Position numbers and translations under genes: made by a program
Part shown: positions 1 through 7,544 of the stretch, one piece after another
How the letters are laid out: each line of letters begins with the position of its first letter
How positions within the stretch are numbered: the stretch's first letter is position 1
Notes under the pieces: generated by a model
Told to the model about the DNA's origin: nothing
Databases searched by the model: none
What the model saw: only the letters and a program-made list of their open reading frames with translations
Assembly: GCA_023091735.1 (NCBI GenBank)
Contig: JALKBU010001228.1
Span: 1-14,260 of the forward strand
Length of the DNA stretch: 14,260 bases
From: Trichomonas tenax
Lineage: Eukaryota; Parabasalia; Trichomonadida; Trichomonadidae
Direction: 5' to 3'

Positions 1-1008
1 TCCAAACTGTCTCTGGCTCCATTTATCTTATAATTAAAAAAATATATATTTTTAAAATTAAACTTAATCCACAAATGATTTAAAACCGTTATATAATCAG
101 GTTAAGAAGAATAAGACCGACCCACGGGTCGGGCTCATTTATCCTAGCCCGAAGCTGAGCTTGCTCAGCGGGATGGGCTCATTTGTGTGTAGGTCATCGA
201 GTGGATGATAATTGAAAGACAGATATCAACTCTTCCGCATCTTTGTTCGCTTAGTTTTCATGCTTTTAATAATATTTTATTATTTTAGAATCAGATTTGG
301 ATGTAAACATTTTTTTTTCTTTTATTATAAATACTGCTAAACGATAAAGAATTGAAGCTTTGTAACATATCTCGAACAATCGCTAAGAAGTTTTACATAT
401 GAATTCAATTTCAAGATCTGAACTAGTAATATACCAATGTAAGAGCTTAATGCAATCTATACATATTTGACTTAGTGATTGTATGCTTTTGTATTGGATG
501 AGATGCTGTTTTATGAAGAGATTTAGAAATCTTGTAATTAATTTGCATATATCCAGGTTCAGCTTACATAACCTGATCAGAAAATACAGTACGACTATTT
601 ATATCATACTATTATAACAGAAAGGGTATTTATTGTAGTATCTGATTTTGCATTTACGGAAAAATATGAAGATTCTTGCCGTATGGTAAGGCTAAGTTTG
701 ATCAGCAATGAAAAAGAAAGCTTTTTGGTGTTAGTCGTTATTTTTGAAAAAATACTCTGACTACAGGTCGATGTTAAAAAGTTGAAATTTTTACGCATGC
801 ATAATTTTCATTATAACTCAAAATATAAGCTCAGTAGAGAATTTCTCTCATAAACTTATAGTTAGTATAGCTATGTTAGAATGCTATTATTAAACAATAA
901 GACAAAAATATTAACTCTATCATCCTATAAAAGTCTTCAAAGTTCCATAAAATTGAGAGCTTATATTTGGCCGGAGTGGACCCTTATATTTTTGAATCAT
1001 CATTTGAA
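1..1008. other. AT-rich gene-free 5' flank of the kinase gene
   Basis: No convincing coding region is seen on either strand. The only open frame of note, about 64 codons on the minus strand at 604-798, is low complexity and rich in Ser, Thr and Ile, and looks like chance. The stretch is strongly AT-rich except for a compact GC-rich hairpin cluster at 117-184, listed separately. Near the kinase there is a TATAAAAG string at 926-933, about 76 bases before the ATG, and TCATCATTTG at 997-1006, directly before the start. The second has the general look of a trichomonad initiator but is not a full match. Neither is claimed as a promoter. Confidence 0.6.
117..184. repeat. Cluster of three GC-rich hairpins with a 10-bp direct repeat
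   Basis: Three perfect inverted repeats are packed together: CCGACCC/GGGTCGG (117-123 and 126-132, 2-base centre), CGGGCT/AGCCCG (130-135 and 146-151, 10-base loop) and GCTGAGC/GCTCAGC (154-160 and 163-169, 2-base centre). The first two overlap at 130-132, so they may be alternative folds. The 10-mer GGGCTCATTT occurs at 131-140 and again at 175-184, a 44-base period. GC content is far above the surrounding DNA. It could be a fragment of a dispersed repeat, a structured RNA or an end of a mobile element; nothing here decides which. A tRNA reading was tested and does not fold. Confidence 0.55.
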
Positions 1009-2001
1009 ATGAATGCTTCGTCAGAGATGATACAAGAAGACATCGAAGAACACATTAAAGTCCCGAAAACGATCGGCAAGTACAAGATAATGAAGATCAT
1101 CGGCAAAGGGTCCTTCGCAATCGTTTGTTTGGCAACTGATATGAAAACACCTGAATTATACGCAATTAAAATCATCAGCCGTGAACACATAGTCAAGAAC
1201 AATCTACTAAGCTTCCTTGAGAACGAATTACGTCTTTGCACACGTTTTGATCATCCAAACGTCATCAAAGTCTACGATGTCATTTATGAACCGGAGACTA
1301 TTATGATTGTAATGGAATATCTCCCGAATGGGGATCTCCAATCAATTCTTTGTAGGCAGTGCTTCACTGTTCCTCAGCAGGTCAGAATTTGCAGAGAAAT
1401 ACTCGAAGGATTAAGTTATCTTCATCATAGAGGTATCTCACACAGAGATATAAAGCCAGAAAACATATTATTTGACACTGATTATCATCCTAAGATTATT
1501 GACTTTGGATTTTCCCGTGAAAGTTCATCAAAACTTAAGACATACTGCGGCACAGCTCTTTATATTGCACCGGAGGTTATAACAGATAAGCAATATGACG
1601 GTAAAAAGGCTGACATCTGGAGTTTAGGTGTCACATTGCATGTACTCAACACAGCTAAGTTCCCATGGACAGCTCGCAGCGATGTACAGCTCATCAAAAA
1701 CTTCCAGCACAGAAGGTTAGAGCTCAAAATCGAAGCTACTGGAGTATTGAAAAAAATTATTTGGACAGCCTTAAACTTAAATCCGGAGCAAAGACCATCA
1801 GCAGACGATTTGCTGAAGATGTTGACTGAGTTAGAAGCAGAGTATTTACAACAAAATAAGCTATATTTACCAACAATTGAAATAGTTCGTCCAAAGTTGT
1901 CCCACACGGGTAACATTAAGCTCAAAAAGGTGTGCAGAAATCACAGACTCTTCCAATCAAATATTGCATGTAAGTTTAACGTCCACAAGCATCTTGATTA
2001 A
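1009..2001 (+). CDS. CAMK/SNF1-like serine/threonine protein kinase
   Basis: A 330-residue protein that is nearly all kinase domain (about residues 24-277) and should phosphorylate Ser/Thr in protein substrates. All catalytic motifs are visible: glycine loop GKGSFA (32-37), YAIK with catalytic Lys54, alpha-C Glu73, HRDIKPEN with catalytic Asp147, DFG (165-167), the activation-loop KTYCGT with candidate phospho-Thr178, APE (187-189) and a DIWSLGV helix F. The SHRDIKPENIL and TYCGT...APEV pattern is typical of the CAMKL (SNF1/AMPK/MARK-like) class that is expanded in trichomonads. No UBA, calmodulin-binding or membrane segment is obvious in the short basic tail (about 285-330). The ATG at 1009 is the first in frame. 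The frame stays open another 27 codons upstream to a TAA at 928, but without an ATG. Substrate and exact subfamily cannot be told from sequence alone. Confidence 0.9.
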   Translation: MNASSEMIQEDIEEHIKVPKTIGKYKIMKIIGKGSFAIVCLATDMKTPELYAIKIISREHIVKNNLLSFLENELRLCTRFDHPNVIKVYDVIYEPETIMIVMEYLPNGDLQSILCRQCFTVPQQVRICREILEGLSYLHHRGISHRDIKPENILFDTDYHPKIIDFGFSRESSSKLKTYCGTALYIAPEVITDKQYDGKKADIWSLGVTLHVLNTAKFPWTARSDVQLIKNFQHRRLELKIEATGVLKKIIWTALNLNPEQRPSADDLLKMLTELEAEYLQQNKLYLPTIEIVRPKLSHTGNIKLKKVCRNHRLFQSNIACKFNVHKHLD

Positions 2002-2017
2002 TTTTTTTGTGTGTGTT

Positions 2018-2312
2018 TTATGTTTTATTTAAATATTTCGTTTTAGTATGTGTTAAGTCCTCTGTCTTTAACCCCACTGCCTCCAAATCGTTCTTTTCAT
2101 GAAATTGACACGTAACGCATTCAAACTGATTATATTTGATAAAGATTGAAGAAAGATTAAATGATTTAAAAACAGTCATTTTGATAGAAACAAGGAACAC
2201 ACAACGTGCCATTGGGGATTTTGCAATCAGTACAATCATTAATTCGCCACCAACAATGTTTCCCAAAATCATTTTTCATGAATCGATAATCGTTCCGTTT
2301 CCTCGGCAACTA
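2018..2312 (-). pseudogene. Broken Cys-rich reading frame, possible decayed UBR-box-like zinc finger
   Basis: On the minus strand, a frame opening after a TAG at 2310-2312 has an ATG at 2279 and ends in TAA at 2166, giving 37 residues. Six Cys and one His fall within its last 30 residues, including NDCTDCK, GTLCVPCF and NDCF. After the stop, the neighbouring minus-strand frame (stop near 2018) continues with another Cys pair in ECVTCQFHEKND. The spacing CxxC-x7-CxxCF followed by NHLIFLQS in a third frame recalls part of a UBR-box (N-degron-recognition) zinc finger. Coding-like stretches spread over different frames suggest a relic with frameshifts. The overall call is tentative: it may also be chance, or a short spliced gene. 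It sits between the convergent 3' ends of the kinase and Snu114. Confidence 0.3.
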
Positions 2313-2560
2313 ACTCGATAACATCTAATTTACTTATATACATTAATAGCACTACTAGAATAGAATCTATTTATATTATTAAAACTATGTTTCTCTAACT
2401 ATTATTGTCTTAAATTTAATTTGCATCAAAACTCTATGAACTATTGCAATTATCTATTGATATGGAAATGAATGCTGTAATTTTAGGAGTATTTTTTACA
2501 GTAAGGTTAACAAAAATAACATGCAAATACTGAACTTTATATTTTACATACAAAATAGTA

Positions 2561-5326
2561 TTACTGGCCGGCGAGTGATGCAATTTCGACGAGTAAATTC
2601 GGTGGGCAGAACTTTGATAAATCAACATCTTCTGATATTCCTTTCTTCCTTCTTGTCTTAAGAACGAATTCTCTGCCGAGGAATGAGACTGGTGCAGGTC
2701 TGAGAGGCATGAGAGAGACAGAGTTGTCGAGTGGGTTGGAGTCAACAAGTCTCCAGTCTTCGAACCAGTAAAGGACATAAGCGTGACCATTAGTGCGTGC
2801 TCTAATATCTGTTTCCATGCCGAACATATCGATCAGTGGGATAATTGCTCTGAGGATGATATATGGAGTGCCATCAAGAACTTCTGGCTTAGATATGAAT
2901 GTTCCACGACGCTTTTCAATGATTGTTTCAGCAACTTCTTTCTCTGCTTCTCCACTGATATATACTTCAACTCTGTAGTATGGCTCCATCAATCTCGGTG
3001 TGGCAGCAAGCATTGAAGCATAAACAGCTTTTCTCAAGGCAGGAAGAACTTTGTTCATTGGAATGCGAGCGTTCTCTGGGCATTCGAATTTGCACATCTT
3101 GAAGAGAACTCCTCTGATTGGTTCTTCGCACAAAGGTCCTTCATTTGATGACCAAACGAAACCATTGATAAGGAACGGCTTCAATGTCTGCAAAACAGGA
3201 TTGGAATCCAATGTTTCATCAATAAGAATGTTTGGACCTCTGTTTTTATCTGGACCAAACCCAATAACATTGTCTGCATGCAATTCCTCCCAACCATCAG
3301 CAACAAGTTTCGTTGCTGCGCCTTCGCGCAAGTTGCCTGATTCGAGATCGAAAAGAACATGTGTTGTAAGAGGTTCTGCTGTTAAACCAATGGAAGAATT
3401 TTCATCGATTGGAATCTCGCAAATTGTGACAGATTTTCTTGAAACTGTTTCACAGAATGAAACAAATGGATCAGATACCTTAACTTCGATTGTCGCGAAG
3501 CTGTTTCTGACATCATGAAGAACGCAATCGAGGAACATTTCACCAACACCAGCAATGTTTTGGCCAATCTGCAAACCTGTGTAAACAAGTTTAGCAACAG
3601 TTAAGCTTCTCACCATCTCAGAGTGGTCATTTGGATTAAGAGGCTCAACAGCGGCTTTCATTAGACTTGGAGGGATGGAAATCGGTGGTAATGGAGCCTC
3701 CATGATTTCAGATAATGTGCAGATATCTTCGAGTTCAGGAGTAATGGTCTCAATTATAACAATCATACCGGCAGTTGCTTCAGGAATTGGAGTAACATAT
3801 CGTGTGTGAGAAACGAAGATTTCGCCCAAAGTTACTTCTTGAACTTTCGTTCTGTCTTCGACAAATCTCTGTCCGAGTGCGTAGAGTTGCATTCCTGCTT
3901 CAAGTCTTCCTCTGAATATTCTCACGTATGCACGAATTGATGTTCCTGTTGTATCTGTGCTGAACTTAGCGACGCGTGCAACAACATTGGATTTAGTTGT
4001 TGCTCTGTCAACAGGTGATGGAAGATGCTTAGCAATTGCTGTTGTAAGTGACGAAAATGTGCCGAAAATTCTTGACAAAGCAAGTCTTAACAAGGGAATT
4101 GCATTCATTCTTTTCTCTGCTGCAGTGAGTTTAATGTTCAATGTACTGCTCCAGACATCCGGTTCTTCACTGAGAACCTCGCAAATAGCTTTGTAGAGCG
4201 GACCAAGGATGAAGTAATCGAATGGATGAGGAAGATCGTCAAGATCTATGTCACGAGGGATTGCTTTCTGATGCCATATCTGTGTTGTGTTTGGATTGAC
4301 TCTGAACTTGCCCCACATCCTGTGAGAGAACTGCTCTGCCTGCTTCCTCATGTACATCATGCCAACTGAGAGGCATGAAAAGCAAAGAGAGTATTGAGCA
4401 GCTGTGAAAACAACATTATTGTTTGCTGGTGACATTACTTGATCGGATCCTTCTGATTTGAGTATTTCATTGACTTGCTGTACAATGAGATTGATTTTCC
4501 TTTGCAGAATGTCTGAAGGATATTTCGCTTCCAGAATTGCACGATCCAATTTAGTAATGACTAAAATAATTGGAAGATTTTGTCGAACAACTGATTTGAG
4601 CAAATTTTTGCCAATTCCTATCATTCCTTCCATTATATCAACACAGAAAGCGACACCGTCTGCCATTGCAAGTCCGCATTCGACTTGGCCAATGAAATCT
4701 GGATGTCCGGGCGTATCAATGATATTGAGGGCATAAGACTTGCCATCAATATCCTGGTGGACAAGGCTCATGACTTCCGTTGTGATGGACATCTGTCTAC
4801 GCTTCTCTAAGTAAAGTCGATCTGTCCAACCGATTCTGTCGAGTCTGCGGCCTTCTCCAACGACTTGGTTGGTAATATCGTGCTTTGTGAGTTCTTGTTT
4901 GACGATATTTGGATGCGTTTCTTTGATCAAACAGTCAATTAACTCTGTTTTTCCGTGGCCAAGCGAGCCAACGAAAGCTACGTTTCTGATTGAGAGTTCA
5001 TTCTTCATTAAGTCAACTAAGAAATCCGACGTATATGTTGTTTCTGGAATTTGCGAAGGCGGAATATCTTGCGCAATTTTTCGTTTGATTTCGGGATTAA
5101 TAATCGGTTTGGTGTAATCTTCTCGATCTTCGTCTTCATGTTTCACCTCTGTATACGGTTTGTAGACTTCTTTTTCAGTCGGGAAAAATTTCTTATCGTC
5201 TGGAAGGACAACGCTCGTTGAAAGAGGGTCCACTTGGTCCTTCTGATCAACTTCGCTTTCCTCCTCTGTATCATCATCGCCGTCTCCTATAGGATTTCCG
5301 AATTCATCATAATTTCCAAAATTCAT
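2561..5326 (-). CDS. SNU114: U5 snRNP GTPase Snu114 (EFTUD2), EF-2-like spliceosomal factor
   Basis: A 921-residue EF-2-like GTPase of the spliceosomal U5 snRNP. In the family it works with Prp8 and Brr2 to control U4/U6 unwinding and spliceosome activation and disassembly in the nucleus. Visible features are an acidic N-terminal tail (about 14-33), P-loop GSLGHGKT (120-127), G3 DTPGH (204-208), G4 TKLD (258-261), G5-like FTAAQYS (307-313), the EF-2-like domain II (about 443-545), domain III (about 547-625), domain IV with the Snu114 signature around GFGPDKNRGPNILIDE (689-704) and EEPIRGVLFK (734-743), domain V (about 778-870), and the C-terminal RRKKGISEDVDLSKF (892-906). Length is close to the human protein (about 970). 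The acidic tail and the C-terminal RKKGxSEDV separate it from EF-2. G4 has Thr for the usual Asn, a form tolerated in Rho GTPases. Single exon, starting at the first ATG; its 3' end faces the kinase gene. Confidence 0.95.
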   Translation of the reverse strand: MNFGNYDEFGNPIGDGDDDTEEESEVDQKDQVDPLSTSVVLPDDKKFFPTEKEVYKPYTEVKHEDEDREDYTKPIINPEIKRKIAQDIPPSQIPETTYTSDFLVDLMKNELSIRNVAFVGSLGHGKTELIDCLIKETHPNIVKQELTKHDITNQVVGEGRRLDRIGWTDRLYLEKRRQMSITTEVMSLVHQDIDGKSYALNIIDTPGHPDFIGQVECGLAMADGVAFCVDIMEGMIGIGKNLLKSVVRQNLPIILVITKLDRAILEAKYPSDILQRKINLIVQQVNEILKSEGSDQVMSPANNNVVFTAAQYSLCFSCLSVGMMYMRKQAEQFSHRMWGKFRVNPNTTQIWHQKAIPRDIDLDDLPHPFDYFILGPLYKAICEVLSEEPDVWSSTLNIKLTAAEKRMNAIPLLRLALSRIFGTFSSLTTAIAKHLPSPVDRATTKSNVVARVAKFSTDTTGTSIRAYVRIFRGRLEAGMQLYALGQRFVEDRTKVQEVTLGEIFVSHTRYVTPIPEATAGMIVIIETITPELEDICTLSEIMEAPLPPISIPPSLMKAAVEPLNPNDHSEMVRSLTVAKLVYTGLQIGQNIAGVGEMFLDCVLHDVRNSFATIEVKVSDPFVSFCETVSRKSVTICEIPIDENSSIGLTAEPLTTHVLFDLESGNLREGAATKLVADGWEELHADNVIGFGPDKNRGPNILIDETLDSNPVLQTLKPFLINGFVWSSNEGPLCEEPIRGVLFKMCKFECPENARIPMNKVLPALRKAVYASMLAATPRLMEPYYRVEVYISGEAEKEVAETIIEKRRGTFISKPEVLDGTPYIILRAIIPLIDMFGMETDIRARTNGHAYVLYWFEDWRLVDSNPLDNSVSLMPLRPAPVSFLGREFVLKTRRKKGISEDVDLSKFCPPNLLVEIASLAGQ

Positions 5327-5749
5327 CAGTCAAATGTGAATGTAAAGTCAGATTTCGACGTAAACTGTCAAATGGCATAATTAATAATGTCAATAAATAA
5401 AAAATTTACACGACAAAATCAATATTAATTTTACATGACAATTATTCTAAATCATTAAAATTTTAAATGTATTGTGTTTTATTTCATCTTTCATAATAAA
5501 GCTTATTTCGTAATTTGCCATTTTGTAAAATCAAAATGTCAAATATTTTTAAATCTCGATTTCCTTATATATACATCATTGCTAAATTCCATAGATATGA
5601 TCGTATAAGTTATATTCAACAATATACAAATTTTATGTTTCATTTGTTTATTCAATATTTCGAAAGATGAATGATATAGAATGGTCGATTACAAACAAAA
5701 GGTTGCTTAACACTGCTTATATATTTATAAAACACATACAAAATAAAAT
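5327..5749 (-). promoter_or_regulatory. Gap upstream of SNU114 with repeated TTTGAC elements
   Basis: This 423-base AT-rich gap has no coding frame and must hold the SNU114 promoter and the 3' region of the coiled-coil gene. On the SNU114 coding strand, CATTTGACTG (5327-5336) abuts the start codon and CATTTGACAG (5365-5374) lies 38 bases further upstream; they match at 9 of 10 positions. A third ATTTGACA is at 5537-5544. The element touching the ATG implies a very short 5' leader or an overlap with the transcription start, as is common in trichomonads. Its function is inferred only from repetition and position. Confidence 0.4.
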
Positions 5750-6922
5750 TTAATTGCGCTTTTCATCCTCTTCAACAGCTTCTGTCAGCTTGTTTATGAG
5801 TGCCTGGAGCGCCGATGGCTGGTTCTCCGGCGGATGAGCTTTCAGTGCATCAAGGACAATAGGACCTGTTGATGTTATTAACTTCATAATAGCATTCATA
5901 TCACTTGATGAGTGCTTCTTTTGCTGTTCAACACTCGATGTTCTTTCGACTAAGAAATCTAATCTCTTCTGTAATGAAGCGTTTTCTTTCTCAACATCTT
6001 CACATTGCTTCTGGAGTTTCTCTATTGTCTGTGCGCTAACTATCTCTATTTCAGCGCGCTGCTTCGCATAAGAAACTTCATTATCGGCAATTTGCTGCTT
6101 CAAGTTTTCCATTTTCTTTTTATATCCAGCAACATCTTTCTCGAGCATCTTCTTACGTTCTTCAATGAGGATATTCTCACGCCTTAAGTCATCAATCTTC
6201 CTGATTAACTCTGTGTTGGAATTTAAGATATCTTTCGATTTAAGTTGATTCTTTTTAAGCTGTTCTGTAACGAGTTGACTGTCTTGAATGCATCTGATTG
6301 CAGCCGCTTCAAGGCACTCATCTTTTATGTGAACGGCTGCTTGCTCAGCTGCTTTAACTCTTCTGCGATTTTCTTCTTCGAATTGCTTCTTTTCCCGTGA
6401 AAGTTGTTGATTTAATTGCTCCATTTTTTCTTGATGAAGTTGTCTCTGATCGACAAGGTTTTGATCCAAATGACGAAGTTTTTCTTCCATCTGGGCTCTT
6501 TGGCTCTGAAATTCACGAAGTGATTCAAGCTCTGTTTGATACATCAATAATTCAGATTTTAATAATGATTCTTGTTCTGCGTGTTCGGTTCTCTTCTGTT
6601 GCAATTGTTGTGCATATTTCGAAATTGTTGCTTCTAAGTTCGCTTTCGCAGTATCAATTTTTTTGTTTAATATCGCTTGTTCTTGGCTTGAGTTTTCTAC
6701 TTCTTTCTCGAGAATTCTGATCTCATCGTCGAGATCCTTCGTTTGTTCTTGAAGTTTTTCACCGAGTTTTCGTAATCTTGATCGAGATCTCGCTGATTCA
6801 ACAACAGCTTCCTCATTGGCAGTCCTCGCTGAGTGGATTTCGCCCTCTATGTAATTGCTCTTGAGTTTTAATCGCTCTATTTCTTGTCCTGTCGTTAATT
6901 TTTCTTCTTTTGATGTTGTCAT
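5750..6922 (-). CDS. Long coiled-coil protein, possibly a flagellar/basal-body component
   Basis: A 390-residue protein, almost wholly alpha-helical coiled coil from about residue 10 to 335, rich in Glu, Lys and Gln, with no membrane segment or signal peptide. The best-structured core is 137-265: an EFQSQR...EEKL start, a run around EENRRRVKAAEQAA (183-196), then AAAIRCIQDS (206-215) and DDLRRENILIEER (244-256). This layout is reminiscent of the DUF4515-type coiled coils found in basal-body and axonemal proteins such as BBOF1 and CFAP157, but I cannot confirm it by alignment. The last 45 residues form a separate helical, proline-containing piece with an acidic end. The start is the first ATG. 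A trichomonad-like initiator lies 26 bases upstream, and the stop codon is in a TAAA context, which trichomonads use as a poly(A) signal. Function is unproven. Confidence 0.8.
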   Translation of the reverse strand: MTTSKEEKLTTGQEIERLKLKSNYIEGEIHSARTANEEAVVESARSRSRLRKLGEKLQEQTKDLDDEIRILEKEVENSSQEQAILNKKIDTAKANLEATISKYAQQLQQKRTEHAEQESLLKSELLMYQTELESLREFQSQRAQMEEKLRHLDQNLVDQRQLHQEKMEQLNQQLSREKKQFEEENRRRVKAAEQAAVHIKDECLEAAAIRCIQDSQLVTEQLKKNQLKSKDILNSNTELIRKIDDLRRENILIEERKKMLEKDVAGYKKKMENLKQQIADNEVSYAKQRAEIEIVSAQTIEKLQKQCEDVEKENASLQKRLDFLVERTSSVEQQKKHSSSDMNAIMKLITSTGPIVLDALKAHPPENQPSALQALINKLTEAVEEDEKRN

Positions 6923-7544
6923 CTAAAAATCGTTAAAATTTGAAAAGTGACAATATTCAAAAAGGTACCAAATTCATTTAAGTTCTTTGGGTTTAAGCTT
7001 CACATCATATACCATAATCATATACATAATTATCTAAGCTTAATTCTCATTCCTTCAGTCATAAAAACATTTTTTTTGAAAATGATATTCAATTTCATTA
7101 TTTTATATAAACAATGAAAAGATAATCCAAAAATCACATCAACTCAATATAGTTAGCTTGTTGGTAAATAATTTTTGCTTTATTTTTGATGAATGAGCCT
7201 TCGATAATTTTGAAACAATTCACTCTCATTTTAAATCAAATGATAACGATATATCTAATTCATTTTAAATCCTTATGATGTTTGTGAATAGGATTCCACA
7301 TGAAGTTTACTATATCAAAAGAACTTAGTTGAAAAACACATTCCCACAAATAGAACAGATGAAATATGCATTTCGTTCATTTCGAAAATATTTCTGATGA
7401 AAAATCTCAATATGTGATATCTGCATGTAAAAGTTTTGTGTGTGAAGTTGTATTAACAGTTGAGCGTTTTGTTGCTCTAAAATACAAATAAATTTTAGTC
7501 AAATAAAATAATATAAATACTAACATAAAATAATATAAAAATAA
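6923..7544. other. AT-rich spacer between the coiled-coil and SANT/ubiquitin genes
   Basis: This 622-base gap holds the 3' end of the large SANT/ubiquitin gene and the promoter side of the coiled-coil gene. Apart from the initiator-like element at 6941-6950 I see no coding frame, RNA gene, strong hairpin or tandem repeat. Confidence 0.6.
6941..6950 (-). promoter_or_regulatory. Candidate trichomonad initiator (Inr)
   Basis: On the minus strand this reads TCACTTTTCA, matching all ten first positions of the Trichomonas vaginalis initiator consensus TCAYTWYTCATTA; the last three positions do not match. The presumed +1 A would lie at 6948, 26 bases before the ATG at 6922, which fits the short leaders of trichomonad mRNAs. 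It overlaps the TGTCACTTTT element repeated elsewhere in the window (here 6943-6952). Confidence 0.5.

Noticed and set aside
155..215. tRNA-like string (GCTCAGCGGGATGGGC resembles a D arm)
   Set aside because: No anticodon stem, T arm or acceptor stem can be paired around it.
604..798. 64-codon minus-strand frame
   Set aside because: Low complexity, no domain, AT-rich codon content as in the surrounding non-coding DNA.
926..933. TATAAAAG as a TATA box for the kinase
   Set aside because: Trichomonad promoters are mostly initiator-based, and such a string is expected by chance in AT-rich DNA.
3051..3518. 155-codon open frame on the + strand
   Set aside because: It lies wholly antisense to SNU114, whose protein is clearly conserved; the frame is a shadow.
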